Positions 35,211 through 45,618 of a DNA stretch of 64,000 nt are shown here, piece after piece. Each line of letters starts with the position of its first letter. Positions within the stretch are counted from its first letter, which is position 1. The notes under the pieces are model-generated. The model had not been told where the DNA came from and did no database searches. It saw only the letters and a program-made list of their open reading frames with translations. The DNA is taken from contig CAMKTS010000001.1 in NCBI GenBank assembly GCA_946415755.1, positions 1 through 64,000 of the forward strand, read 5' to 3'. Origin of the DNA: an uncultured Prevotella sp. Lineage in GTDB: Bacteria; Bacteroidota; Bacteroidia; Bacteroidales; Bacteroidaceae. The position numbers and the translations under genes are program-made.

Positions 35211-38200
35211 ATGAAAAATAATATTTTCATCAACAAATACGTGATGGCGTGTGCCATCTCGATTGTCATCGCACTGGTGGGCTACATCTCGATGAGCACG
35301 CTGCCAGTAGAACAATATCCGGACATTGCACCGCCTACGGTGAATATCAGCACGAGCTACTCTGGTGCTGACGAGAACACGGTGATGAAGTCGGTCATCC
35401 AGCCACTCGAAGAGGCTATCAACGGTGTGACGGACATGACTTACATAACCTCTAAAGCCTCGTCGAACGGTGATGTAGAGATCAATGTATATTTCCGGCA
35501 AGGCGTCGATCCCGACATGGCAGCCGTGAACGTACAGAACCGCGTGACCCGTGCCCAGGCGCTACTGCCTGCCGACGTGAACAAGGTCGGCGTGAAAGTG
35601 GAAAAGCGCCAGAACAACATCCTGCGCATCTTCGCTGTGAGGAGTGCCGACGGGAAGTACGATGAAGACTTCGTGTCGAACTATATCGATATCAACATCA
35701 AGCCGAAACTGATGCGTGTCACCGGTGTGGGTAACGTACAGAGCCTGGGTAACACTTATGCCCTGCGCATCTGGCTGAAACCCGACGTGATGGCACAGTA
35801 CGGACTGACCCCTAACGACATTTTCGCAGCTATCGGTGGACAGAGCTTCGTGGCTGGTGTGGGTTCCTTGGGTGAACAGTCGGAGAACTCCTACCAGTAT
35901 TCGATGCAGTACAAGGGTACCTTGAAGACTATCGAGGAATTCAACAACATCGTGCTACGCACCAGTGGTGGCGGTATGCTGCACCTGAGCGACGTGGCCG
36001 AGGTGAAGATTGGTGCCATGAGCTATAACTTCACATCGAACATCCAGGACAAGCCGGGCGCCCTCTGCATGGTGTTCGCAGCTCCTGGTGCTAATGCTAC
36101 TCAGGTGAATGCCAGCATCAACAAAACTTTTGAGGAGATGAAGGCAACGATGCCTGCCGGACTGGAGTTTGTGACGCTGATGACCAGTGATGACTTCCTG
36201 TTCGCTGCTATCCACAACGTGGTTGAGACGCTGGTCATCGCCATCATCCTCGTTATCTTGGTGGTGTTCTTCTTCCTGCAGAACTTCAAGGCCACCATTA
36301 TCCCTTCTATCTCGATTATCGTATCACTACTTGGCACCTTTGCCATTGTTTCGCTGGCAGGCTTCTCGCTCAACATCCTAACGCTGTTTGCACTGGTGTT
36401 GGCCATCGGTACGGTGGTCGACGATGCCATCGTGGTGGTCGAGGCCGTCATGGCGAAGATGGAGAATGGCATCAGTGATGCCCGTGAGGCCACCCGCCAG
36501 GCTATGAGCGAGGTGTCGGTAGCCGTTGTCTCTTGTACTTTAGTATTTATGGCGGTGTTCGTTCCCGTGATGTTCATGCCGGGCACGTCGGGCACGTTCT
36601 TCACGCAGTTCGGTGTGACCATCGCCTCGTCCGTAGGTCTGTCGTGTATCTCGGCCTTGACGCTGTGTCCTGCACTCTGCGCCATCTTGATGCGTGTGAA
36701 GGAAGGCAAAAAGGAAGGTAAGGGTCTGACCTACTATACCAAGAAGGCTTATGAGGCGAGCTACAACGCCATCTACAACAAATACGCCAAGAGTGTGCAG
36801 AAGTTCATTAAGCGACCCATCTTGGCATGGGGCCTGCTGGCTGTCGCTGCCGTTCTGCTGGTGTTCTTCATGAGGAGCCTGCCTTCAGGTCTTGTGCCGC
36901 AGGAGGATCAGGGCGTGTTCTTGGTTGAGATACAAGCTCCGGAAGGCTCCACACTGAAGCAGACCCGTGAGATGGCGAAGCAGGTGGAGGCCAAGGTGAA
37001 GAATATACCTGAACTGGAGAGTTTCGCTTCAGTCTGTGGTTATGGTATGATATCGGGTGCCGGTTCCAACTACGCTACGATGGTTGTGCGCTTGAAGAAT
37101 TGGGACGATCGTTCTGGCATGAATCATTACATCACTCTCGTTAGGTATCGTTTCTATTTTGACTGCCAGGATCTCAAGAACTTGCGGGTGATTCCGTTCG
37201 AGATGCCTCAGATTCCAGGCTATGGTACCAGTAACGACATCATGCTCATGGTAGAAGATCCCACAGACGGTAACCTGTCGGAGTTTGCCAAGCAGACGGA
37301 GCACTTCCTGGCCAAGCTGTCTGAACGCCCGGAGGTGGCCTCTGCCATGTCAACGTACTCTGAGCGTTTCCCGAAGTATCAGGTGGATGTAGATGCCGCC
37401 CAGTGCGACCGCGCCGGTGTGACACCTGAAGCCGTACTCAACACGCTGGGTTCTTTCTGTGGTGGTGCGTATATTGGTAACTTCAACCAGTTTGGTAAGG
37501 TCTATCGCATCATGGCTGCTGCCTCGCCCGAATACCGTCTTGACCCGCAGTCGCTGCACAACATCTTCATGCAGGTGGGTGACGGCAAGATGGCCCCCAT
37601 CTCCCAGTTTGTCTCACTGAAGCAGATTGTCGGCCCGTCCAATATCGAGCACTTCAACCTGTTCCAGAGCATCACCTGCATTGTATCCCCCGGCAGTGGA
37701 TACACGGAGGGCGATGCTCATAAGGCCATTGCCGAGGTGTTCGAGCAGGAGATGCCAAAAACTGCCACCTACGAGTACAGCGGTATGTCGCGCGAGGTGG
37801 AAGAGGCTGCCGGCTCTAATGCCACAGCACTCATCTACGTCATCTGCGCCATCCTCATCTATCTCATCCTGGCATCGCTCTACAACTCGTGGTTCACACC
37901 GTGGGCCGTGCTGTTCAGCGTGCCGTTCGGACTGATGGGTGCCTTTGTATTCGCTTACCTTGGCTATGTCAACGAAATCCCTGGCATGGACAATAATATT
38001 TACCTGCAGACGGGTGTCATCATGCTGATTGGTCTGCTGGCGAAGACGGCTATTCTGATTACCGAGTTTGCTACCGAGCGCCGCGCTCAGGGCTTGAGCA
38101 TCGTTGATGCCGCCTTCGAGGCCTGCAAGGAACGTCTGCGTCCTATTCTGATGACGGTGGCCACGATGATTATCGGTATGATTCCCCTTGTGATTGAGGG

Positions 38201-38387
38201 TGGTGCCGGTGCCAACGGTAACCGTGCCCTCGCCCTGGGTGTTATCGGCGGTATGAGCGTCGGCACCGTAGCCCTGCTCTTCGTCGTACCTGCTTTCTTC
38301 ATCGTGTTCCAGAATCTGCACGAAAGGTTCCAAGGAACGGCGAAGGTGAAAGATGCTGAAAACAACCAAGTCGAAATATCGAAATAA
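35211..38387 (+). CDS. RND multidrug efflux transporter (AcrB-like, HAE1 family)
   Basis: Inner-membrane proton-driven pump of 1058 residues. Twelve helices arranged as 1+5 in each half surround two large periplasmic loops. The proton-relay aspartates (GTVVDDAIVVVE, TM4) and the lysine (LLAKTAILITEF, TM10) are conserved, and the N-terminal FINKYVMACAISIVIALVG is typical of the family. The C-terminus ends VEISK, encoded by an octad repeat that also carries the stop codon and the next start. Substrates cannot be told from sequence. Confidence 0.95.
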   Translation: MKNNIFINKYVMACAISIVIALVGYISMSTLPVEQYPDIAPPTVNISTSYSGADENTVMKSVIQPLEEAINGVTDMTYITSKASSNGDVEINVYFRQGVDPDMAAVNVQNRVTRAQALLPADVNKVGVKVEKRQNNILRIFAVRSADGKYDEDFVSNYIDINIKPKLMRVTGVGNVQSLGNTYALRIWLKPDVMAQYGLTPNDIFAAIGGQSFVAGVGSLGEQSENSYQYSMQYKGTLKTIEEFNNIVLRTSGGGMLHLSDVAEVKIGAMSYNFTSNIQDKPGALCMVFAAPGANATQVNASINKTFEEMKATMPAGLEFVTLMTSDDFLFAAIHNVVETLVIAIILVILVVFFFLQNFKATIIPSISIIVSLLGTFAIVSLAGFSLNILTLFALVLAIGTVVDDAIVVVEAVMAKMENGISDAREATRQAMSEVSVAVVSCTLVFMAVFVPVMFMPGTSGTFFTQFGVTIASSVGLSCISALTLCPALCAILMRVKEGKKEGKGLTYYTKKAYEASYNAIYNKYAKSVQKFIKRPILAWGLLAVAAVLLVFFMRSLPSGLVPQEDQGVFLVEIQAPEGSTLKQTREMAKQVEAKVKNIPELESFASVCGYGMISGAGSNYATMVVRLKNWDDRSGMNHYITLVRYRFYFDCQDLKNLRVIPFEMPQIPGYGTSNDIMLMVEDPTDGNLSEFAKQTEHFLAKLSERPEVASAMSTYSERFPKYQVDVDAAQCDRAGVTPEAVLNTLGSFCGGAYIGNFNQFGKVYRIMAAASPEYRLDPQSLHNIFMQVGDGKMAPISQFVSLKQIVGPSNIEHFNLFQSITCIVSPGSGYTEGDAHKAIAEVFEQEMPKTATYEYSGMSREVEEAAGSNATALIYVICAILIYLILASLYNSWFTPWAVLFSVPFGLMGAFVFAYLGYVNEIPGMDNNIYLQTGVIMLIGLLAKTAILITEFATERRAQGLSIVDAAFEACKERLRPILMTVATMIIGMIPLVIEGGAGANGNRALALGVIGGMSVGTVALLFVVPAFFIVFQNLHERFQGTAKVKDAENNQVEISK

Positions 38388-38412
38388 CGAAATATCGAAA
38401 TGTCGAAAACGA
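38368..38412. repeat. Octad repeats joining the pump and channel genes
   Basis: Units of the type TCGAAATA run from the last codons of the pump gene through its stop codon to the start codon of the channel gene. Confidence 0.8.
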
Positions 38413-39830
38413 ATATGAAAATCCAGAAATTCTTCTTTGTTGCAGCCGTGAGCCTGATGCTCACGGGCTGCGGATTATATAACAAGTACGAGCAGAAGAC
38501 TGAAACTCCTGCCGACGCTTTCGGTACGATACAGGGTGCCGCCGGAGGTGAATCTTCTATCGCCACGATGTCTTGGCGTGAGTTCTTCACCGACCCGCTG
38601 CTCCAGCAGCTCATCGAGCAGGTGCTGGCCAACAATACTGACCTGAACTCTGCCCGTATTGCCGTGGAGAAGAGTGAGGCTTCGCTGAAGGCCGCCAAGA
38701 TGGCCTATCTGCCGTCGCTCAGTTTCTCACCGCAGGGTACGCTGGCCAAGTTCGACGACAACCCCTGGTCGAAAACCTACAACCTGCCGCTACAACTGTC
38801 GATGGATATCGATGTGTTTGGCTCTATCACCAACAAGAAACGCGCTTCTAAGGCTGTGCTTCTCCAGGCTCAGATGCGCGAGGAGACCGTTCGCACCAAC
38901 CTCATCAGCACCGTTGCCCAGCAGTATTATATGTTACAGCTGCTTGATCGGCAATTGGAAATCCTCACGATGACCGACAGCTTATGGAACGCCTCATTGG
39001 AGACCCAGAAGTCGCTCTATGAGAATGGCAAGGCATACAGCACCGCCGTCAATCAGATGGAGTCGTCCTATCTGAATGTCAAGACGCAGATTGTCGATGT
39101 GCGCCGCAACATCCAGGCCACTGAGAATGCTCTCAGCAAACTCATGGCTGCTACCCCGCAGCACATCGCGCGTGAGAGGTGGGGCAGTGCCGCCCTGCAT
39201 CATCCTGATGCGCTGGGCGATACTGGTCAGCGCATGTTCGATACACAGTTCCTGAAGATTGGCGTGCCAGCCACGATGCTTGAATACCGTCCCGACATCC
39301 GCATGGCCAACCATGCCATGGAGGAAGCCTTCTATAACACCCAGGCCGCCCGCGCCGCTTTCTTCCCCAGCATCACGCTGTCGGGAACGGCGGGCTGGAC
39401 CAACTCGGCAGGTAGTGCCATTGTCAATCCCGGCAAACTGCTCCTCAGTTTCGTAGGGCAGCTCATGCAGCCTATCTTTGCCCGAGGCAAGATTAAAGCC
39501 AACTACAAAATCGCGCAACTGACACAGGAAGACCTGCAGAAGAAATATGTGCAGATGGTCATTGATGCTGGCAATCAGGTGAACGAGGCTATGGCCGATT
39601 GTCAGGTCGCCCGCGAGAAATACGCCTATTACCGCCGTCAGGTGGAGGTGCTCCACGATGCCTATGCCGGTACGCACGAGCTGATGGATAATGGCAAGAC
39701 CAGCTATATTGAGGTGCTCACGGCTCAGGAAAACCTGCTTAGCTCGCAGCTCAATGAGGCCACCAACATGTACAAAGGTGCCCAGGCCGTCATCGCCCTC
39801 TACATCGCCCTCGGTGGTGGCACGAAATAA
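38400..39830 (+). CDS. RND outer-membrane channel (OprM/TolC-like lipoprotein)
   Basis: Outer-membrane factor completing the tripartite pump. A lipobox (LMLTGC) follows a short hydrophobic stretch, and the mature protein has the two repeated OEP halves, each with long helices (about 65-260 and 270-470) and the SWREFFTDPLLQQLIEQ and EYRPDIRMANHAM motifs. The annotated ATG lies in a repeat; the ATG at 38415 (MKIQKFF) gives a more usual signal and may be the true start. Confidence 0.92.
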   Translation: MSKTNMKIQKFFFVAAVSLMLTGCGLYNKYEQKTETPADAFGTIQGAAGGESSIATMSWREFFTDPLLQQLIEQVLANNTDLNSARIAVEKSEASLKAAKMAYLPSLSFSPQGTLAKFDDNPWSKTYNLPLQLSMDIDVFGSITNKKRASKAVLLQAQMREETVRTNLISTVAQQYYMLQLLDRQLEILTMTDSLWNASLETQKSLYENGKAYSTAVNQMESSYLNVKTQIVDVRRNIQATENALSKLMAATPQHIARERWGSAALHHPDALGDTGQRMFDTQFLKIGVPATMLEYRPDIRMANHAMEEAFYNTQAARAAFFPSITLSGTAGWTNSAGSAIVNPGKLLLSFVGQLMQPIFARGKIKANYKIAQLTQEDLQKKYVQMVIDAGNQVNEAMADCQVAREKYAYYRRQVEVLHDAYAGTHELMDNGKTSYIEVLTAQENLLSSQLNEATNMYKGAQAVIALYIALGGGTK

Positions 39831-39864
39831 TGGCACATAATCTAATTATCAATAGCGCAACACG

Positions 39865-40170
39865 ATGAAAAAATCTAAAACAAGAGGCGTAATGCTATTC
39901 AGACTATTGCTGATGGCACTGGCACTTTTATTCATTCCGCCCAAGGTCTTTGCTGGGCTGGATGGTAGCCAGTTTCACAAGTCTTACAACTATCAAATCA
40001 ACCTGTCGGGAACCAACTCCATCAAGTTGAAGTTCCCTTGCGGCGGTGACGGCCACAACTTCTCGTCGTCTGACAAGTCGAAACTGTACTTCAAGCTTCC
40101 TGGGCAGTCGGACAAGACCCAGCTGATAGAGCTGCATTCGAAGCAGGGTACGAAAGACGATGCCAGCTAG
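39865..40170 (+). CDS. Short secreted protein of unknown function, possibly truncated
   Basis: Residues 1-33 form a signal peptide (LFRLLLMALALLFIPPKVFAG). The 101-residue product has no recognisable domain. After the TAG stop, the same frame stays open for 22 further codons (beginning KGKYYTYTRLGG) before a second TAG at 40237-40239, followed by another TAG two codons on. This suggests a nonsense mutation in a slightly longer protein, or simply a short gene. It precedes the S37 peptidase gene by 81 bp on the same strand. Confidence 0.5.
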   Translation: MKKSKTRGVMLFRLLLMALALLFIPPKVFAGLDGSQFHKSYNYQINLSGTNSIKLKFPCGGDGHNFSSSDKSKLYFKLPGQSDKTQLIELHSKQGTKDDAS

Positions 40171-40251
40171 AAAGGCAAATATTACACTTATACACGCTTG
40201 GGAGGCATCACACTCGCCACAGGCTATCCTGTAGTTTAGCAGAAATAGAAT

Positions 40252-41763
40252 ATGAAACAAGTAAAAATATGGATGATGGCCGCCATCCTTCTCTGCGGTC
40301 TTACTTTGATTTCTTGTGTTGCTCAAGACGACAATGCCGTCGGCCCCACCGTTCCTACCGTTCCAACCCTTCCCAATCCCCTTCCTGCGGTTTACGACGT
40401 GTTCGCCACCTTGCCTGGCAATGAGGGTGACCCCACTGTGGTGGCTGCCCTGAAGTCGATAAAGAACGTAGAAGACCTGAAGCCCTTTATGAACGTGTAT
40501 CTCGGTCAGGCCTACTATTTCAACTATAGGCAGTTGGTTGACCACAACGATGTCTCGAAGGGCACTTTCAAGCAGCAGGTGGTACTCACCTTTGTTGGCA
40601 AGGATGCCAACACCATCCTCCATACCCAGGGATATGCACTGGCCGGACTGCATGCTGCTAACCACAACCGTTTGGACAGCATCGACGCTCCCTATCTTCT
40701 TTCTGCACTCTCGAAAAATCCTGAAATACAATACGACTTGAACTGCGTGCAGGTAGAGTATCGCTACAACGGATTCTCGCTGCCCGAGGGCGAAGCCGAC
40801 TCGTTTAAATACCTCAGTGCCGAGCAGCAGTCGAAAGACCTCCATGCCATCGTCTCTGACCTGAAGAAGGCGCTCATTACCGGTGGTGGAAAATGGCTCA
40901 GTACGGGTGTCAGCAAGAATGGCATGACTACCGCCCAGTATGCTTACTACGACGAGATGAATGGCTGGAACGACATTGATGTCTATGTGCCTTTCACAGC
41001 CCCTATCCCCCCAGTGGAATTCGATATCCGCATCGGTGAATACATGATCAAGGAATCCTCTGAATCTGTGCGGTCAGACCTGGAGAAGGCCTATAGGAAA
41101 CTGGTGGACGACAAGGCCATTGCCGATGCCACCATTGAGGCCTTTAAAAAAGCAGGCATCGATTTGGGCGAAACACCCTACCTCTCTTTGGTCATAGGTG
41201 TGTGGAATAATCTCTTTAAAGTACAGTCTTACGGCGACATAGACACCTGGAAGAAGTTCATCCCCACCGAGAACTCCACGCCTGCAGAATATGTCGCGTT
41301 CTTCATGCTGAATGATAATGATGAGCGCATTTTCCGAAAGACTGACAAGGGCCGACGTGCAGCAGTTAAGCGTCAAGATCCGTTTGCAGTGCAGGTAGGT
41401 ATCGATCAGGGCAATCTGGCTTACGACTATACATGGTTCCTTGATGGCAGGCTGCTCTCTGATGACGATAAGCAATTCCTGAAGAGACAGATGGAGGATA
41501 GTAAAGCATCCAAGCCCATTGAGCTGGAGGTGAAATTGCTGAAGAATTTGGCCACCACCAAGAAGAAGCAGATCTTTGTCTATGGCGGGAACGACCCCTG
41601 GACGGGTGCCGCCATTCCCGATCCCACGAACGCCAACGTGAAGAAATACATCGTTCCCAATGGTACTCACACCGACAATTTCAAACAATACGCCTGGTAT
41701 CCTGGCGGTCAAGAGGTGGCCGACAAGATTCTTGCCGACATCAGAGCGGTGATGAATCAGTAA
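40252..41763 (+). CDS. Family S37-type serine peptidase lipoprotein
   Basis: A 503-residue secreted lipoprotein (lipobox LISC) with an alpha/beta-hydrolase layout. The nucleophile motif GVSKNGM (about residue 217) and a late FVYGGNDPWTGAAIPDP block, followed by PNGTHTDNF with the likely catalytic His, match the PS-10/S37 tripeptidyl aminopeptidase group, in which Bacteroidota have many members. It would cleave peptides outside the cytoplasm. The Gly-Asn-Gly around the Ser is a slight departure from the common GxSKGG. A terminator follows at 41812. Confidence 0.72.
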   Translation: MKQVKIWMMAAILLCGLTLISCVAQDDNAVGPTVPTVPTLPNPLPAVYDVFATLPGNEGDPTVVAALKSIKNVEDLKPFMNVYLGQAYYFNYRQLVDHNDVSKGTFKQQVVLTFVGKDANTILHTQGYALAGLHAANHNRLDSIDAPYLLSALSKNPEIQYDLNCVQVEYRYNGFSLPEGEADSFKYLSAEQQSKDLHAIVSDLKKALITGGGKWLSTGVSKNGMTTAQYAYYDEMNGWNDIDVYVPFTAPIPPVEFDIRIGEYMIKESSESVRSDLEKAYRKLVDDKAIADATIEAFKKAGIDLGETPYLSLVIGVWNNLFKVQSYGDIDTWKKFIPTENSTPAEYVAFFMLNDNDERIFRKTDKGRRAAVKRQDPFAVQVGIDQGNLAYDYTWFLDGRLLSDDDKQFLKRQMEDSKASKPIELEVKLLKNLATTKKKQIFVYGGNDPWTGAAIPDPTNANVKKYIVPNGTHTDNFKQYAWYPGGQEVADKILADIRAVMNQ

Positions 41764-41811
41764 GGCATGTACCTTAGTACCTTAGTCTTACCTTTTTCCC
41801 CGAAATTATTC

Positions 41812-41840
41812 TCCGAATCGCTTGGCGGTTCGGATTTTTT
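41812..41840 (+). terminator. Intrinsic terminator after the S37 peptidase
   Basis: A 10-bp stem (41812-41821 with 41825-41834, one G-T pair) with a TTG loop is followed by six T residues. It ends the peptidase transcript. Confidence 0.85.
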
Positions 41841-42182
41841 GTCGTGTATTTGCAGCGTCACTCTGAGGGTTGCGGCGTGTCGCGACTTGCAGACGGGTGG
41901 CAAAACATAGAGGAAAGCTAAGAGCTTTGTTCCGACTGTGAATCTGGAAAATTCAATGTATGAAGGAGCAAGTTTGAAGGCTGTTCTTCCTGTTGTGTAT
42001 ATATATGCGTACCTTATTAATGAAAGGTGCAGTTCACATATATACCTGCAGGTGTGAGCTGTCGTTTCATTCTTATTCATACAGGTATTCCAGAACCTAC
42101 AGTCAGAGAATGACAAGTAGGCTCACACTCTTTGTGTGTATGTATGAAAATAGCAAATGAATAATTAATAAAAACGACCGAA
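41841..42182. other. Non-coding spacer with nested dyads
   Basis: No convincing gene. A TA-rich inverted pair (GTATATATATG at 41997 and CATATATAC at 42037) encloses ACCTT/AAGGT (42011-42015 and 42024-42028), and a 10-bp palindrome ACCTGCAGGT lies at 42044-42053. These may be regulatory for the LRR gene downstream; no full promoter is seen (TGTATTTGC near 41845 is one base off). Confidence 0.45.
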
Positions 42183-42946
42183 ATGAGAAAACTATTACTA
42201 TTATTGGGTGTGTTATTTTTTAACTTAAGTATCTGGGCAGACGAGCCGATAGACTACACGACGTATACCATCAGGTACTCCATCAGTAATGGCAACGCAA
42301 CAGTGTGTGAGGTAACCATAGCCGAAGGCGCGGACGGCAGCGTCACCGTACCTCCAACGATTACCGTGAGCGACGAAACGTACCCTGTGGTGGACATCTA
42401 CAGCTACGCATTCTTGTCTTCAACAACTGCGAATCCCTTACCAGAGTAACAATCGAAGAGGGTGTAAAGACCATTGGAGAAAAGGCTTTTGCAGGCTGCA
42501 CGTCACTGACAAGTGTGTCGATTCCCAGCACGGTAACAACAATCCAAAAAGACGCATTCAACATATCGTCGAGCAAACTGGAAAAAGCCATTTTCAAAGA
42601 CATCAGCAGCCTGTGCGCCATCAATTTTGTAAATATCAATTCAAATCCGCTCTACGTGGCTCACCACCTCTACTTCAGCGACAGCAGTGTGGAGGTGACC
42701 AAGGTGACGCTGCCTCCCATTGAGACCATCAAGCCCTACACCTTTGCCGGAGCCTCCAGCATCACTGAAGTCACAGTTCCCGAACAAGTAACGAAATTCG
42801 ACGATGATGCCTTTAATGGCTGTAGCAAGATTAGCACGGTGAACTATGCCAGCGAAGATCGACTGAAGGAGATGCAATATGGCTCTGGTATATCCAACCC
42901 GCTGTATTACGGAGGAACCCCAGTAGCCGACTTCATCTTCAACTGA
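42183..42946 (+). pseudogene. BspA-type leucine-rich-repeat surface protein, frameshifted
   Basis: The signal peptide and first 88 residues (MRKLLLLLGVLFFNLSIWAD onward) read in one frame and stop at 42449. From about 42422 the other frame continues without a break as NNCESLTRVTIEEG, EKAFAGCTSLTSVSIPS and later GASSITEVTVPEQ, i.e. BspA-like LRR_5 repeats, to a stop at 42946. The junction lies at about 42410-42425 within TTCTTGTCTTC, consistent with a short insertion or deletion. It is a broken or phase-variable gene, or a sequencing error. Intact relatives are cell-surface adhesins. Confidence 0.75.
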
Positions 42947-42997
42947 CAGATGATTCCCTGACGGGAACGGATAGCTCCCCATAGCACATCCTATAGA

Positions 42998-43031
42998 AAA
43001 GCGGTGCATCTCGATTCAGATGCACCGCTTT
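42998..43031 (-). terminator. Terminator after rpsJ (bidirectional hairpin)
   Basis: A 14-bp perfect stem (42998-43011 with 43018-43031) with a 6-nt loop lies between the LRR gene and rpsJ. On the minus strand it ends in CTTTTCTAT, so it suits termination of the ribosomal operon. Confidence 0.85.
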
Positions 43032-43061
43032 ATAATGGTTTACAGTATGCTACGGGGTACA

Positions 43062-43367
43062 CTATACCTTGATTTCAACCTCAACGCCGCTGGGGAGTTC
43101 GAGCTTCATCAGGGCATCGACCGTCTTAGCGGTAGAGCTGTAGATGTCGATGAGACGCTTGTAGTCTGACAGCTGGAACTGCTCACGAGCCTTCTTGTTG
43201 ACGAAGGTAGAGCGGTTGACGGTGTAGATACGCTTGTGGGTGGGAAGGGGGATAGGACCGCTGATGATGGCACCAGTAGCCTTGACGGCCTTCACAATCT
43301 TCTCTGCTGACTTGTCTACGAGTTTGTGGTCGTAGCTCTTCAGCTTAATACGAATTTTCTGACTCAT
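43062..43367 (-). CDS. rpsJ: 30S ribosomal protein S10
   Basis: S10 of the small subunit, also the NusE antitermination factor. The start [18 protein letters not shown] and the motif [17 protein letters not shown] are diagnostic, and the 101-residue length is standard. It ends the str operon here (rpsL-rpsG-fusA-rpsJ). In most Bacteroidota rplC and the rest of the S10 operon follow; here a terminator follows directly. Confidence 0.97.
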   Translation of the reverse strand: MSQKIRIKLKSYDHKLVDKSAEKIVKAVKATGAIISGPIPLPTHKRIYTVNRSTFVNKKAREQFQLSDYKRLIDIYSSTAKTVDALMKLELPSGVEVEIKV

Positions 43368-43448
43368 GTCTTTTAATTTGATTAAATTGTTATTTAAATA
43401 TGGAGGCCGCTAAAGAGTCATTTGCTCAGCGGCACTCCGTTTTTTACT

Positions 43449-45578
43449 TTATACGAGGTCGGCACGGCCCTTCACCTCTTCGAGCACGGCCTTGGCCAGA
43501 GCAGAAGAGAGAGGTGCGTGGTGATCGTACTCCATAGAGCTGGTGGCACGACCAGAGGTGATGGTACGCAGGGCGGTGACATAACCGAACATCTCGGACA
43601 GGGGAACCATAGCCTTCACGACACGGGCACCGCTGCGAGCCTCGTCCATACCTTCTACCTGGCCACGACGCTTGTTCAGGTCGCCGATGACATCACCCAT
43701 GTTCTCCTCGGGCGTAACCACCTCAAGCTTCATGATGGGTTCCATCAGTACGGGCTTGGCCTGGGCGCAGACTGCCTTGTAGGCCATCTGGGCAGCAATC
43801 TCGAATGACAGCTGGTCGGAGTCAACGGGGTGGAACGAACCGTCCACAACGACAACCTTCAGCGAGTCAACGGGATAGCCACCGAGGATACCATTCTTCA
43901 TAGCAGCCTCGAAGCCCTTCTGGATAGAGGGGATGAACTCCTTGGGGATGTTACCACCCTTCACCTCGTTCACGAACTGCAGACCGCCGTTCTCCTTGAT
44001 ATCCCAATCGTCGTCCACAGGACCAACGTTTACGATGATGTCTGCGAACTTACCGCGACCACCCGACTGCTTCTTGTACACCTCACGGTAGTTCATCACA
44101 GTCTTGGTGATAGCCTCCTTGTAGTTCACCTGGGGCTTACCCTGGTTACACTCCACCTTGAACTCGCGCTTCAGACGGTCGATGATGATGTCGAGGTGCA
44201 GCTCACCCATACCCGAGATAATGGTCTGACCACTCTGCTCGTCGGTACGAACGGTGAAGGTGGGGTCTTCCTCAGCCAACTTAGCCAGACCGTTGTCAAG
44301 CTTGGCAACATCAGCCTGGGACTTCGGCTCTACGGCGATAGAGATCACCGTGTCGGGGAAGGTCATCGACTCCAGCACGATGGGCTTCTCCTCGTCGCAG
44401 AGGGTGTCACCCGTGCGGATGTCCTTGAAACCTACGCCAGCACCGATGTCACCGGCATCGATTGACTCCATGGGAATCTCCTTATTAGAGTTCATCTGGA
44501 ACAGACGGCTGATACGCTCCTTCTTCCCCGAACGGGGGTTGAAGACGTAAGAACCGGCCTTCACGCTACCAGAGTAGACGCGGAAGAATACCAGACGACC
44601 CATGTAAGGATCGGTGGCAATCTTAAAGGCCAGAGCGGCTGTCGGCTCGTCCTCGCTGGGCTTGCGACCCTCTTCCTCCTCGGTGTTGGGGTTGGTACCC
44701 ATCACCACATCCACGTCAACGGGAGCGGGCAGGAAGGCGCAAACATAGTCGAGCAGGGGCTGTACACCCTTGTTCTTATACGAAGAACCGCAAATCATCG
44801 GCGTGCAAGCCATCGAGATGGTACCCTTGCGGATAGCAGCGATAATCTCCTCCTCCGTGATAGAGGCGGGGTCGTCGAAATATTTCTCCATCAGGGCCTC
44901 GTCGTACTCGGCAGCAGCCTCGAGCAGCTTGTTACGCCACTCGTCGCACTCGTCCTGCAGGTCGGCGGGAATCTCCTCGATGTCGTACTCAGCACCCATG
45001 GTCTCGTCGTGCCACAGGATAGCCTTCATCTTGATGAGGTCTACGACACCCTTGAAGTTCTCCTCGGCACCGATGGGTACCTGGATCACTACGGGGTTGG
45101 CACCCAGGATGTCACGCATCTGCTGTACCGTCTCGAAGAAGTCAGCACCAGAGCGGTCCATCTTGTTCACGTAACCGATACGGGGCACGTTATACTTGTC
45201 GGCCTGGCGCCATACGGTCTCTGACTGGGGCTGAACGCCGTCGGCAGCAGAGTAAGTGGCCACGGCTCCGTCGAGCACACGCAGCGAACGCTCCACCTCG
45301 GCGGTGAAGTCGACGTGTCCCGGAGTGTCAATCAGATTGATTTTGAACTGCTTGCCGTTCCACGTCCAGTTACAAGTCGTGGCAGCAGAGGTGATCGTGA
45401 TACCACGCTCCTGCTCCTGGGCCATCCAGTCCATAGTGGCAGCACCATCGTGTACCTCACCAATCTTGTGCGTCTTACCTGTATAGAACAGGATGCGCTC
45501 CGATGTGGTGGTCTTACCGGCATCGATGTGTGCCATAATACCTATATTGCGGGTTAAATGTAAATCGCGGTTTGCCAT
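43449..45578 (-). CDS. fusA: Elongation factor G
   Basis: EF-G moves tRNAs and mRNA through the ribosome with GTP hydrolysis. G1 ([15 protein letters not shown]), G2 ([10 protein letters not shown]), G3 (DTPGHVDF) and G4 (NKMD) are intact, so this is the canonical enzyme rather than a GTPase-defective paralogue. All five domains are covered by the 709 residues. It lies 40 bp after rpsG and 81 bp before rpsJ. Confidence 0.97.
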   Translation of the reverse strand: MANRDLHLTRNIGIMAHIDAGKTTTSERILFYTGKTHKIGEVHDGAATMDWMAQEQERGITITSAATTCNWTWNGKQFKINLIDTPGHVDFTAEVERSLRVLDGAVATYSAADGVQPQSETVWRQADKYNVPRIGYVNKMDRSGADFFETVQQMRDILGANPVVIQVPIGAEENFKGVVDLIKMKAILWHDETMGAEYDIEEIPADLQDECDEWRNKLLEAAAEYDEALMEKYFDDPASITEEEIIAAIRKGTISMACTPMICGSSYKNKGVQPLLDYVCAFLPAPVDVDVVMGTNPNTEEEEGRKPSEDEPTAALAFKIATDPYMGRLVFFRVYSGSVKAGSYVFNPRSGKKERISRLFQMNSNKEIPMESIDAGDIGAGVGFKDIRTGDTLCDEEKPIVLESMTFPDTVISIAVEPKSQADVAKLDNGLAKLAEEDPTFTVRTDEQSGQTIISGMGELHLDIIIDRLKREFKVECNQGKPQVNYKEAITKTVMNYREVYKKQSGGRGKFADIIVNVGPVDDDWDIKENGGLQFVNEVKGGNIPKEFIPSIQKGFEAAMKNGILGGYPVDSLKVVVVDGSFHPVDSDQLSFEIAAQMAYKAVCAQAKPVLMEPIMKLEVVTPEENMGDVIGDLNKRRGQVEGMDEARSGARVVKAMVPLSEMFGYVTALRTITSGRATSSMEYDHHAPLSSALAKAVLEEVKGRADLV

Positions 45579-45587
45579 TTTTCTTTA

Positions 45588-45618
45588 TCCTATTACTTTT
45601 TTACCTTTTTACCTTTTC
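45588..45618. repeat. Octad repeats between rpsG and fusA
   Basis: Units of the type TTTTTACC lie in the gap. The same unit recurs inverted and direct around the GH28 start near 54268-54395. Confidence 0.65.

Noticed and set aside
37118..37170. Possible paired compensating frameshifts in the RND pump
   Set aside because: The stretch NHYITLVRYRFYFD looks atypical, but the neighbouring frames contain stop codons and the pump is otherwise intact, so simple divergence is more likely.
41757..42116. 119-residue minus-strand frame in the spacer after the S37 peptidase
   Set aside because: It reads through a terminator and dyad sequences and has no recognisable domain; no promoter was found for it.
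43449..45578. GTPase-deficient EF-G paralogue
   Set aside because: All G-box motifs are intact and the gene lies in the str operon, so this is the canonical EF-G.
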